Origin: Crocinitomicaceae bacterium
GTDB taxonomy: Bacteria > Bacteroidota > Bacteroidia > Flavobacteriales_D > Crocinitomicaceae
Assembly (NCBI GenBank): GCA_029251865.1
Contig: JAQXCN010000060.1
Span: forward strand, 1 to 64,000
Direction of reading: 5' to 3'
DNA length: 64,000 nt
The stretch's first letter is position 1, and each line of letters starts with the position of its first letter. Shown here piece by piece: positions 31,164 through 40,575 of this stretch. The notes under the pieces were generated by a model, which saw nothing but the letters and a program-made list of their open reading frames with translations, did no database searches and was not told the DNA's origin. The position numbers were made by a program, and so were the translations under genes.

Positions 31164-32388
31164 AGATAAAATAGAAACTGTAGTCAAAATCTTTTTAATC
31201 ATTCCATTGATAAATGTCGTGGCTACTATTTTTACTCCTTACTTTCCTGGAGGAACTTTGAACCCAGGAGTTGTAAGAGGTATCTTCTTGACTCTATTTT
31301 GTCTCTGGTTTTTGATTTCTAAGAATCATTTTAATGCCATCACTAAATCCTCATACGTATTTCTATTCTACCTTTTGATTCTTTGTTTTCTCTCGTCGAG
31401 CATTCTTACATCCCTTTACATTTATAATAAAGTTTTTATTGCTAGTATGTTTTTGCCTTTAGCCATATATTTTTTGAATACAGAAGATAAATTCTTAATA
31501 CTTCTACGGATCTGTATTCTAGCTTTAGGAATACTTGAAATCAACTTTTTCTTATCAAATATCCTAGGAATCGGCATTGCCACGTATAAAGACGAGAGCG
31601 TTCTGTTTGGAGAAGCCGGGGTAAATATCACCAAGGATATAGTAATATTTATTGTTATACTGCCTTTTTATCTTAAATATGAAAAACATAACACGTTAAA
31701 AATCATAGGTTCCTTCCTTCTCGCTCTTGGTGTTATAATCGTCATTCTCGGGATGAAAAGATCCGCGATTCTTGCGTTATCTGCAGGTTTTTTTATTTAT
31801 TCATTGTTAACCCCTTATAAGACAAGAATCCTGAGACTAACGCCATTTATCGTTGCTTTTGTTCTTTTGTCAGGCCCCTATTATATCCCAATTATTGAAA
31901 AAAGATTTAAAGCGCGACAAGAACGTGTTTCAATGACTTATAATCAATTATCTTCCAGTGAGGAAGAAGGTCGATTACTCGAGGTTCAATTTACTATACA
32001 GCAAACATTTGGAGATTCATTTGAAAAAATATTTATTGGATATGATTTGTTTTTGAAAAAACAATTCCAAGGGCATAAAAGAATGCTTCATATTGATTAC
32101 ATGAACATGCTCGGCGGTGCAGGGGTATTTGGTTTAACGCTATTCTTATATATATATTGGTGTATATGGCACTATGCAAGGAAAATCAAAAAAACAAGTC
32201 AACCTAGTTTGGCTAAAAATGAGGTTTATGCCGTGATATGCTGTCTTCTGGGGGTTCAAGCCTTCATGTCCTTTGGAGGGACAATGCAAGGACTTGATTT
32301 AAGGGGTACCATTTTACTCTTGCTTGGCTCTTTCCTTGCACTCGGATTACAGGAGTTAAAAAAAGAAAATGTAGTATATGAATCCTGA
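31153..32388 (+). CDS. O-antigen polymerase-like membrane protein (Wzy)
   Basis: ~411 aa multi-TM protein in a Wzx/Wzy-type locus; TTG start. Confidence 0.7.
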   Translation: MIPKDKIETVVKIFLIIPLINVVATIFTPYFPGGTLNPGVVRGIFLTLFCLWFLISKNHFNAITKSSYVFLFYLLILCFLSSSILTSLYIYNKVFIASMFLPLAIYFLNTEDKFLILLRICILALGILEINFFLSNILGIGIATYKDESVLFGEAGVNITKDIVIFIVILPFYLKYEKHNTLKIIGSFLLALGVIIVILGMKRSAILALSAGFFIYSLLTPYKTRILRLTPFIVAFVLLSGPYYIPIIEKRFKARQERVSMTYNQLSSSEEEGRLLEVQFTIQQTFGDSFEKIFIGYDLFLKKQFQGHKRMLHIDYMNMLGGAGVFGLTLFLYIYWCIWHYARKIKKTSQPSLAKNEVYAVICCLLGVQAFMSFGGTMQGLDLRGTILLLLGSFLALGLQELKKENVVYES

Positions 32389-33649
32389 AATAAACGGAAA
32401 CGATTTAGCCCTTTTTTCCTTATTCCATCATGATATTTCGAAAAATACCAATGGGTACTCTTATTTAAATTCAGCGCACTTCAATGCCCTCAAAGAAACG
32501 CCCACTTGCGATGATGAATCTATTACAAATACAATAATAGAAATCGTAAAAGAAGGAACATCTGGATGCTTAGAAGGTGAAGTTGGACTGACGCTAACCG
32601 GTGGATTTGATTCTAGGGTTATTCTCGCTGCTTTATTATCTATCGGTATAAAACCGATTTGTTTAACGTATGGAAACCCAAGAAATAAGGATATCAGTAT
32701 TAGTAAAAAAATCTGTAAGACCTATGGTCTGAAACACGTTAATACAGTTTCTGAAAAGCCAACAGCGACATCTTATTTAAAGGCTGTCAAAGAAACTATT
32801 TTGATAGATAAGGGAGATGCGCATCTCCATCGTGCACATAGAACGCTTGCAATAAATGAATTTACAAAACAGCAGAAAATCAAAGTGCTTTTTACCGGTC
32901 ACTTTGGGGGAGAACAAATCAGAGGATTGAGCTATAATAATTATTTTTCTTCATCTATATTTGAGGAGTATAATGAGAGACAATCTCAAATAGAAAAACT
33001 CGTAGAGGAAGGTTTAAAAAAGTACTTTTTAAAAGAAGGAAGCTATTCATTACCAGTAGTTATCGAAAAAGTGAAAAACTTGAAATGGATGCAGCGTGAT
33101 AAACAAAATAATAAGCTTTATTTCTTGTACGATTTAGTTGGTATGAATCATCACATGCAAGACATTAGAATTTATTCAAAATATGTCGATAAAGTAATCC
33201 CTGTGTATTTAGATGACAGGTTTATTGATACGCTAATGCGCTCTCCGCATCACTTTTCAAGGAAAAAATCAAATAAATTAGCTTCGTTATCGCACCCCAA
33301 ACTGTATTGTGAAATCATAAAAACATTATATCCTGAATTATTAAAAATTGAGCTTAGTAATGGCTACAAACCTTCAGATTATGAAAAAGGAATCTTTCAC
33401 TATGTAAAAAAGCGCATTTTTAAAAAGTATATTTTGAAATCCTATAATCCACCTTCATTCTCCTACGGACAATGGTATATTGATTTTGTAACAAAAAACT
33501 CAAATCTTGTCCAAAATGAAATTTGGGAATATTTTGATGAGAAAGCGTATTTTCATGCGCTGAAAGAAAACCAACATGCGTCCAATGAGGGATATTGGCA
33601 TAAATTTTCAAATCCTATCTTTTTTAATCTTAAAAAGTTATCTAAATGA
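32378..33649 (+). CDS. Asparagine synthase C-terminal-like PP-loop enzyme without glutaminase domain
   Basis: VGLTLTGGFDSRVILAALLSIGIKPICLTYGN PP-loop (SGGxDS-like), LFTGHFGGEQIRG; no N-terminal class II amidotransferase Cys. Confidence 0.75.
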   Translation: MNPEINGNDLALFSLFHHDISKNTNGYSYLNSAHFNALKETPTCDDESITNTIIEIVKEGTSGCLEGEVGLTLTGGFDSRVILAALLSIGIKPICLTYGNPRNKDISISKKICKTYGLKHVNTVSEKPTATSYLKAVKETILIDKGDAHLHRAHRTLAINEFTKQQKIKVLFTGHFGGEQIRGLSYNNYFSSSIFEEYNERQSQIEKLVEEGLKKYFLKEGSYSLPVVIEKVKNLKWMQRDKQNNKLYFLYDLVGMNHHMQDIRIYSKYVDKVIPVYLDDRFIDTLMRSPHHFSRKKSNKLASLSHPKLYCEIIKTLYPELLKIELSNGYKPSDYEKGIFHYVKKRIFKKYILKSYNPPSFSYGQWYIDFVTKNSNLVQNEIWEYFDEKAYFHALKENQHASNEGYWHKFSNPIFFNLKKLSK

Positions 33650-34692
33650 GCATTGTAATTCTTAGAAATGAACTACCAGACTCTTCAAAAAAGTGGGAAT
33701 TAGCTTGTGATCGCAAAAACTTAAGTTACACCACCATAGATTTAACAAGTCATAATTGGTTTGAACAGATCCGTAATGCTAAGCCTTCTCTCCTATTATT
33801 GAAACCCTCTGGACTTACTGCTCCCTATAAAGAACTCTACGACGAGCGAATAAGAGTATTAGTAGAAGAATGTAATCTGCCTTGCTACCCCTCTGTTAAA
33901 TCAGTTCTTTTATATGAGAATAAACGATTCTTATCCTTTTGGCTAAAGTCAAACGATATTGATCATCCAGAAACCTTCGTGTTTTATAAAAAACAAGAGG
34001 CTTCGCATTTTGCGAATAACAATGAAGACTTCCCTATCGTTGCAAAGACAAATATAGGTGCATCAGGAAGTGGCGTGACCATTTTAAAATCTAAAAACGA
34101 TCTAGAATTATACATTTACAATACATTTTCTGGTATGGGCGCCATGAAAAGAAGAGGTCCCAACCTTAAAAAAGGAGGTCTTCTCAAACGAGGATTTAAA
34201 CTACTACTTAATCCAAAGAAACTCAAAAGTAAAATTGAGGTCTACGAGGCAAGAGCCGCGGATATTCAGAAAAACTTCATTTTGCTTCAAGAATTTATTC
34301 CACACGATTATGAATGGCGGGTTGTGCGTATTGGGAAATCTTTTTTTGCTCACAAGAAACTTATCAAAGATGATAAAACAAGTGGGAGCTTAGAGAAATC
34401 ATATGAAAATCCTCCCGTTGAACTTTTCGAGTTTGTTCGGAATCTGACAGATACTCATGATTTAGATTCCGTTTCGATTGATTTATTTTATCATAATGGA
34501 ATTTATTTGGTTAATGAAATTCAATGTATTTTCGGTCAATCTGATTCATTCCAAATGAAAGTTAATGAAACAATTGGTCGATACACCTTCTTGAAAAACA
34601 ATTGGGTATTTGAAGCGGGAGACTTCAACACAAACGAAAGTTATGATTTGAGATTATCACATGCACTTTTAAAACATTCCATAGAAGAGTGA
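33646..34692 (+). CDS. ATP-grasp enzyme (RimK-like)
   Basis: FPIVAKTNIGASGSGVTILKSKNDLELYI, FILLQEFIPHDYEWRVVRIGKSFFAHKK, SVSIDLFYHNGIYLVNEIQCIFGQ. Confidence 0.82.
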   Translation: MSIVILRNELPDSSKKWELACDRKNLSYTTIDLTSHNWFEQIRNAKPSLLLLKPSGLTAPYKELYDERIRVLVEECNLPCYPSVKSVLLYENKRFLSFWLKSNDIDHPETFVFYKKQEASHFANNNEDFPIVAKTNIGASGSGVTILKSKNDLELYIYNTFSGMGAMKRRGPNLKKGGLLKRGFKLLLNPKKLKSKIEVYEARAADIQKNFILLQEFIPHDYEWRVVRIGKSFFAHKKLIKDDKTSGSLEKSYENPPVELFEFVRNLTDTHDLDSVSIDLFYHNGIYLVNEIQCIFGQSDSFQMKVNETIGRYTFLKNNWVFEAGDFNTNESYDLRLSHALLKHSIEE

Positions 34693-35609
34693 AGGTCCTT
34701 TTTGTAAGCAGCGGTAATTTAAATAAAGGTCGACCAAGTGTTCTTGTTAAGAATCAAGGTGACTCCTTGGTAGACTGTGATATTGAAGTTGCTTATTTTA
34801 CCATCCAAAGCAAAGGTTTAATGGGTTATCTAGGAGCAGTAAGGCACATTTTAAGAACCATAAAATTAAATAAACCGGATTGCATTCATTCGCACTATTC
34901 ATTAAGTGCTTTTGCTACATCAATTGCTTTGATATTGCTAAGAAAAAAAACACCGCATATAGTATCTTTAATGGGCAGCGATACAAAAATTGGTGGTTGG
35001 AAAAGAACCCTTGCAATTCACTTATCTAAGAGTCGATGGAACCATACGATTGTAAAGGCAGAAAGCATGGCAAAAGAATTAGGTATTAACAAATACAACG
35101 TTATACCTAACGGTGTTGACATGCGCAAATTGAAGCCAATTAGTTCAGATAATAATTTAAGCGTTATTTTCCCCGCGGACCCGTCTAGGGAATCTAAAAA
35201 CTATAACCTTGCAGAACGCGCTGTATCACTAGTGAAAGAGTCCATACCAAATTTGAATTTTCAAATTTGTTTTGGCCTAAAACACGCAGAAATCATTTCA
35301 AAACTTCAGCAATCAGGAGTGGTTTTAATAACATCACTTTGGGAAGGATCCCCGAACATTGTAAAAGAAGCTATGGTTCTCAATAAGCCAATTGTATGCA
35401 CGAAGGTTGGAGATACAGAATTACTGCTTGAAAATGTATCAGGCGCATTCTTGGTTGGTTTCGATGTTCAAGAGGTTGCGAATGGGATCAAAAAAGCTAT
35501 CGCTTTTAGCCAAAGCGAAAGTAAATCAACAGGTCGTATGAGAATAGAGGAACTGAAGCTTGATAGTACAAGTATTGCGGAGCGATTAATCAACATCTAT
35601 AAATCATAA
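34689..35609 (+). CDS. Glycosyltransferase family 4
   Basis: HSHYSLSAFATSIAL; NVIPNGVDMRKLKP; TSLWEGSPNIVKEAMVLNKPIVCTKVGDTELLL. Confidence 0.92.
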   Translation: MKVLFVSSGNLNKGRPSVLVKNQGDSLVDCDIEVAYFTIQSKGLMGYLGAVRHILRTIKLNKPDCIHSHYSLSAFATSIALILLRKKTPHIVSLMGSDTKIGGWKRTLAIHLSKSRWNHTIVKAESMAKELGINKYNVIPNGVDMRKLKPISSDNNLSVIFPADPSRESKNYNLAERAVSLVKESIPNLNFQICFGLKHAEIISKLQQSGVVLITSLWEGSPNIVKEAMVLNKPIVCTKVGDTELLLENVSGAFLVGFDVQEVANGIKKAIAFSQSESKSTGRMRIEELKLDSTSIAERLINIYKS

Positions 35610-36757
35610 TGGTAAAGGGAGTTCTTATTATCGAAGGGCATGTTCAAGGGCTTTCTAATGCCCGCAGTGCCGCAGAACTCAATCTCCCTGTCTGGGTGAT
35701 GCACAATGGCTCCTGTATTACCTCCCACTCTCATTCTTGTAAAAAATTCATTCCATGTAGTCCCTACGGCTCTCCGGAATTTATTGAAGAACTAGTAAAA
35801 CTTGGTAAACAAAATAGACTTAAGGATTGGCTTATCTTACCATCGAACGATTATGCTGTTCTTAATATTGCAAAAAATATAAAAAAACTTGTTCCTTTTT
35901 ACAAAACCTTTAGTTCAAGTATTGAGATCCTTAATACTATTGTGAATAAAAGCAAATTAATGGGGCTTGCTATAGAGTCGGAAATTGATATTCCCAAGAC
36001 CTATGAAGAAATTCAATACAATGATTTTTTAGAACACGATTTTACATACCCACTCCTTACCAGGGGAATTATAGGTCAAGATTTTTATAAAAGAATTGGT
36101 GTTAAAGCCCTCAAAAGCGAAAACCTAAAGGAACTCAAATTAAATCTCATTCGCATTACAAATCACATTGATCTAAGCCAATCGATTACCCAAGAACTCA
36201 TTCAAACAACAAATGGTCAAAAATCAGCAACAATTTCTACATGCTGTCTATGCGTTGAGGGAATCATTCTTAATTTATGGATGGGTGAAAAACTCAATGA
36301 GCATCCCATATCTTATGGGACAGCGACTCTCGCACGAAGTGTAAAAATAAAAGCGTTAGAAGAACCTGCTAAAAAACTAATAAAAGCGATTAATTATACG
36401 GGGATTTGTGAAATTGAATGGTTATACAATCCCAAGCAAAGAAAATATAACCTCATCGAAATTAATCCAAGAACATGGCTTTGGGTCGAGCTTGCAAAAG
36501 CCTCGGGAATTGATTTTATAAAAGATGTGATTCATATTTTAAACGGCGAAGAAATAACAAAAAATAAGTTTTATGAAAATCATGTTTATTGGTATAACCC
36601 GATAACATATTATCCTTTTAAATTTTTTGCAATAGTCAAAAACATACCCAATTTCAGTCCAAAAGGTAAAGTGGTGAATGCATTATTTAAAAAAGGAGAT
36701 AATAAACCTGGTTGCGCTTATCTTTGGACTTTATTAAATATTATAAAACGAAGATGA
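35609..36757 (+). CDS. ATP-grasp enzyme (carboxylate-amine/D-aspartate ligase-like)
   Basis: VLIIEGHVQGLSNARSAAELNLPVWVMHN; TGICEIEWLYNPKQRKYNLIEINPRTWLW. Confidence 0.78.
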   Translation: MVKGVLIIEGHVQGLSNARSAAELNLPVWVMHNGSCITSHSHSCKKFIPCSPYGSPEFIEELVKLGKQNRLKDWLILPSNDYAVLNIAKNIKKLVPFYKTFSSSIEILNTIVNKSKLMGLAIESEIDIPKTYEEIQYNDFLEHDFTYPLLTRGIIGQDFYKRIGVKALKSENLKELKLNLIRITNHIDLSQSITQELIQTTNGQKSATISTCCLCVEGIILNLWMGEKLNEHPISYGTATLARSVKIKALEEPAKKLIKAINYTGICEIEWLYNPKQRKYNLIEINPRTWLWVELAKASGIDFIKDVIHILNGEEITKNKFYENHVYWYNPITYYPFKFFAIVKNIPNFSPKGKVVNALFKKGDNKPGCAYLWTLLNIIKRR

Positions 36758-37836
36758 CGGTTTTATTTATTACTGGACACCCTGCTCAAATTCATAATTT
36801 TAGAATCGTTAAACAGCTTCTTGAAAAAAAGGGACACGACGTCCATTGGGTCTCTAGTAAGAAAGATATCAGTTTTCAGCTTTTAAAGCTCTACAACATA
36901 AAGTATACGGAAATTAGAAAACCTGACAAGAACCTATTTTCAAAGGCGAAGGCTTTATTTGTGAATACTCGAATTATCATGCGCGTATTAAGAACAAAAA
37001 AAGTAGACCTGATTGTATCGCGTGTATCCCCATTTGGAGCGCTAGCTGGATTTCTTTACCGCAAACCTCACATCGCATTAGCAGATACAGAGTCGTCTGG
37101 AATATATGATACAATCTTTTCTAAATTTATTCAAGTGTTAATAACATCTTTGAGCTATGCGCGAACACTAAGAAAAGATCAGGTAAGAATAGATAGTAAT
37201 ATAGAATTGTTTTATCTGCATCCTGAGCATTACGTATTACCAAAAGAAAATACGCCTTCATTGAAGATACAAAAAGATGAGCCTTATGCCTTACTAAGAT
37301 TTGTGAATTGGGAAGCATATCATGATAAAGGACTTAGTGGTTTTACAAATGAAAATAAAATAAAAGTGGTTAACGAGCTACGCAAGAACCACATGAAAGT
37401 ATTTATCTCCTCAGAAGGTGCATTGCCTGAAGAACTCGAACCTTTCAGAATTTCAATATCTTTTGATGAAATGCATGACGTTATTGCAAAGAGCAAATTA
37501 TTTTTCGGTGAAGGCGCCTCAATGGCGGCAGAAGCTGCTGTTCTTGGTGTACCTGCAATTTTTCTCAATGACAATTGGTCAGGCAATGCTATAGATCTTG
37601 TTAAATACGAGTTGATGTACTGTTTCAAAAGTACATCGCAAGACCAGAATGAAGCCATTTCAAAAGCAATAGCAATTGCTACGATGACAGATAAAACTTA
37701 TTACCAAAATAAACGGAAAATTTACCTAGACTCTAAAATAGACGCCTCCACTTTTCTTTGTTGGTTTATTGAAAACTACCCTGAAAGTAAAATTAAAGCA
37801 TTAATAAAAACCTCTAATTTAGTCGATCTTAAGTAA
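36754..37836 (+). CDS. DUF354 family GT-B-fold protein
   Basis: MTVLFITGHPAQIHNFRIVKQLLEKKGHDVHWVSSKKD...FFGEGASMAAEAAVLGVPAIFLND. Confidence 0.82.
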   Translation: MTVLFITGHPAQIHNFRIVKQLLEKKGHDVHWVSSKKDISFQLLKLYNIKYTEIRKPDKNLFSKAKALFVNTRIIMRVLRTKKVDLIVSRVSPFGALAGFLYRKPHIALADTESSGIYDTIFSKFIQVLITSLSYARTLRKDQVRIDSNIELFYLHPEHYVLPKENTPSLKIQKDEPYALLRFVNWEAYHDKGLSGFTNENKIKVVNELRKNHMKVFISSEGALPEELEPFRISISFDEMHDVIAKSKLFFGEGASMAAEAAVLGVPAIFLNDNWSGNAIDLVKYELMYCFKSTSQDQNEAISKAIAIATMTDKTYYQNKRKIYLDSKIDASTFLCWFIENYPESKIKALIKTSNLVDLK

Positions 37837-38591
37837 TGGATTTCACAATATATACCTATAAAAAATTACTGAATGCACTTCAAAATGCTGGTTACAACTT
37901 CCAAACCTTCGCTGAATTTATAAGAGAACCAAAAGAAAAAAGCGTAATGCTCCGCCACGATGTAGACAAACGACCAAGAAATTCAGAGGAATTTGCTAAA
38001 ATTCAGAAATCTCTTGGAATCAAAGGGACCTATTATTTCAGATGCGTGCCAGAAAGCTATGATGAGCAAATCATCAGAAATATCTCGGAAATGAACCATG
38101 AGGTTGGCTACCATTACGAAGAAATGGATTTATGTCATGGGAATCTTGATTCGGCTCTTAAATTATTTGAAAAAAACATTACAAAACTACGCGAACTTTG
38201 TCCTATTGAAAGTATATGTATGCACGGAAGCCCAAGATCAAAGTATGACAATAAATCACTTTGGAATTCAAATAAATATTCTGATTATCAGGTTGTTGGA
38301 GAGCCATACCTAGACTTAAATTTTAACAAAATAGGATACCTTACCGACACGGGGCGCACTTGGAATGGAGCACGGTTCTCAGTACGTGACAAAGTAGATT
38401 CCAAGCTAGAATTTAACATTGCTTCAACACAAGAGTTCATCGGTGCATTAAATGAAAATAGACTTCCAAATCAATTAATGCTCACTTTTCATCCACAACG
38501 CTGGACATCTAATAAGACAGCTTGGTTTCAAGAGCTTCTAGTTCAAAACTTGAAAAACGTAGTGAAAAAGATTTTAGTAAGAAGAAATTAA
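37836..38591 (+). CDS. Polysaccharide deacetylase-like protein (NodB-like)
   Basis: SVMLRHDVDKRPRNSEEFAKIQKSLGIKGTYYFRC...NHEVGYHYEEMD; LTFHPQRWT. Confidence 0.78.
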   Translation: MDFTIYTYKKLLNALQNAGYNFQTFAEFIREPKEKSVMLRHDVDKRPRNSEEFAKIQKSLGIKGTYYFRCVPESYDEQIIRNISEMNHEVGYHYEEMDLCHGNLDSALKLFEKNITKLRELCPIESICMHGSPRSKYDNKSLWNSNKYSDYQVVGEPYLDLNFNKIGYLTDTGRTWNGARFSVRDKVDSKLEFNIASTQEFIGALNENRLPNQLMLTFHPQRWTSNKTAWFQELLVQNLKNVVKKILVRRN

Positions 38592-38728
38592 AACGGTTTT
38601 ATGATTCACACATGAAACGCGGTTGTATCTGGACAGAAAACAATAAGAGTCGTAAATCCGTGTTATCCCTTTCATTCGAATTCTCGAAGATGTATTCTAG
38701 TTAATTTTAAGATTTCAGATAATTGGCT

Positions 38729-38736
38729 TATTTTTG
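38729..38736 (+). promoter_or_regulatory. Bacteroidetes -7-like box TATTTTTG upstream of sugar transferase/wza/wzc
   Basis: Matches TAnnTTTG, 28 nt before the ATG at 38765, inside the only sizeable gap of the locus; no convincing -33 element seen. Confidence 0.4.
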
Positions 38737-38764
38737 CTTGAACAAAGGAATACAAAGGATAGCT

Positions 38765-39808
38765 ATGGAAAATAACGTCAATTTAGAGCACGACACTTCT
38801 GTTGAACTAGACGCTATGGTAGCCTTACTTGTAAAAAAAGCAGCCACAGCAAAAGAGTCACTTTTTAATGAAGAGTATTTGCTAGAACAACTCCTTCAAT
38901 CCTTTCAGCTAAATAAAACACATAAATACTTTATTGATACCCAGCCATTAAATGAATTTAGAGATTTAGATGCTCATTTAAAACTAATGAATACAGAGTT
39001 GGACAACGAAAAACTCTATATTGGATTCGTGCAAACCTTAAGTGATTGGAGAAAATCTAAAACTATACTTCGAATCCCAATCATTGGTATGAGTTTTAGG
39101 ATTTTCACCTTCTTTACCAAACGTGTCATTCCAAGACTAAATATTTATAAAAAAGTTGGTCTTCAGAGAAAATTCCATTTCCTTTCTAAGGCGGAATCAA
39201 TTGGGCGGCTCATATATAATGGCTTTGAAGTTCAGGCTTTTTTAGAAATTAAAAACAGACATGTTTTTGTAGTCAAAAAAATTGGGCAACCTAAATCTGT
39301 AAAGCCTAGCTTTGGTCCTATTTTCAAAATGAACCGAATTGCAAAAAATGGAAAAATTATAGGTGTTTATAAGTTAAGAACTATGCATCCCTATTCTGAA
39401 TTTGTATACGACTACATGGTTGTAAACCATGGATTTGGACCAGATGGTAAAATAAAAGATGATTTCAGAACATCAAGATGGGGTAAAATTCTAAGGAAAT
39501 ATTGGATTGACGAGCTTCCGCAATTAGTAAATCTATTTAATATGCAAATGAAACTAGTTGGTGTTCGTCCCGTAAGTGAATCTTATTTCAATAGACTACC
39601 TAAAAAATTAAAAGAAAACAGGGTGAAATATAAGCCAGGATGTATACCGCCATATGTTGCTTTAGATTTAGGAACTACTAAGGATGCAGTTTTAAAGGCA
39701 GAAGAAATTTATTTAGAAGAAAAAGAAAGGAATCCTTACACCACAGATTTGAAATATTTGTTTAAATCTATATACAAAATCATTTTTCAACGTAAACGGT
39801 CTGCATGA
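38765..39808 (+). CDS. Bacterial sugar transferase (phosphoglycosyl transferase-like) initiating glycan assembly
   Basis: FGPIFKMNRIAKNGKIIGVYKLRTMHPYSE, DFRTSRWGKILRKYWIDELPQLVNLFNMQMKLVGVRPVSESYF. Confidence 0.85.
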   Translation: MENNVNLEHDTSVELDAMVALLVKKAATAKESLFNEEYLLEQLLQSFQLNKTHKYFIDTQPLNEFRDLDAHLKLMNTELDNEKLYIGFVQTLSDWRKSKTILRIPIIGMSFRIFTFFTKRVIPRLNIYKKVGLQRKFHFLSKAESIGRLIYNGFEVQAFLEIKNRHVFVVKKIGQPKSVKPSFGPIFKMNRIAKNGKIIGVYKLRTMHPYSEFVYDYMVVNHGFGPDGKIKDDFRTSRWGKILRKYWIDELPQLVNLFNMQMKLVGVRPVSESYFNRLPKKLKENRVKYKPGCIPPYVALDLGTTKDAVLKAEEIYLEEKERNPYTTDLKYLFKSIYKIIFQRKRSA

Positions 39809-40575
39809 TGAAATTAAAAAACCTTACTGCATTAATGTCGGTTTGTATTATTTTGTTTTCCTGTCGTAACAGTGATAATGTAATTTATTTTCAAGGCGAG
39901 TTCTCTAATATTGATCAAAAATATCATTCTACTTTTGTTCCTGTTATCGAAAAGAATGATTTACTGGATATCAAGCTTATTTCTCAAAATACTGAAGCAT
40001 CTGCCTTGTTCACTCCAAAAATTGAAAATTCTAGAAACTCAATAACATATTCCTCCGGTGCACCCGCAAAAGAAGGTTTCTTGGTAAATCAGAATGGGGA
40101 AATTGAACTCCCTTACATTGGTGTGTTGGTTGTTGCAGGCCTTTCAAGAGATGAGGTTACGCTCGAAATTGAAAAAAGACTTTCAGAGTATATAAACGAG
40201 CCAATTATTAAAGTTCAAATTTTAAATTTCAAAGTGACAATACTTGGAGATGTAAGAAACCCTGGCACATTCAATATTCCAAATGAAAAATTATCTATCG
40301 TTGAAGCTATAGGTATTGCTGGTGATCTTAATATTACGGGTATGAGAAAGGATATAAAATTGATAAGAGAAATTGGAGGCTCAAGAAAAGAGTATAATAT
40401 TGATTTTACGGACAAAAATATATTTAACGCAGACTTTTTCTTCCTAAAGCAGAATGACATTATATATGTTCCTCAAAACAGAGCAAAAATTAGTAATTCA
40501 AGTTTTAGTCAGATTTATCTTCCAATATTATCCACGCTTTCTATTTTATTGAGCACAATAAGTCTATTTAGATAG
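39805..40575 (+). CDS. Polysaccharide export lipoprotein (Wza-like, SLBB)
   Basis: Lipobox LFSCRNSD; GFLVNQNGEIELPYIGVLVVAGLSRDEVTLEIEKRLSEYI; VTILGDVRNPGTFNIPNEKLSIVEAIGIAGDL. Confidence 0.92.
   Translation: MMKLKNLTALMSVCIILFSCRNSDNVIYFQGEFSNIDQKYHSTFVPVIEKNDLLDIKLISQNTEASALFTPKIENSRNSITYSSGAPAKEGFLVNQNGEIELPYIGVLVVAGLSRDEVTLEIEKRLSEYINEPIIKVQILNFKVTILGDVRNPGTFNIPNEKLSIVEAIGIAGDLNITGMRKDIKLIREIGGSRKEYNIDFTDKNIFNADFFFLKQNDIIYVPQNRAKISNSSFSQIYLPILSTLSILLSTISLFR

Noticed and set aside
38522-38704. 60-aa ORF spanning the end of the deacetylase and the following gap
   Set aside because: Out-of-frame overlap with the deacetylase, low-complexity Lys/Ser composition, no recognisable family.
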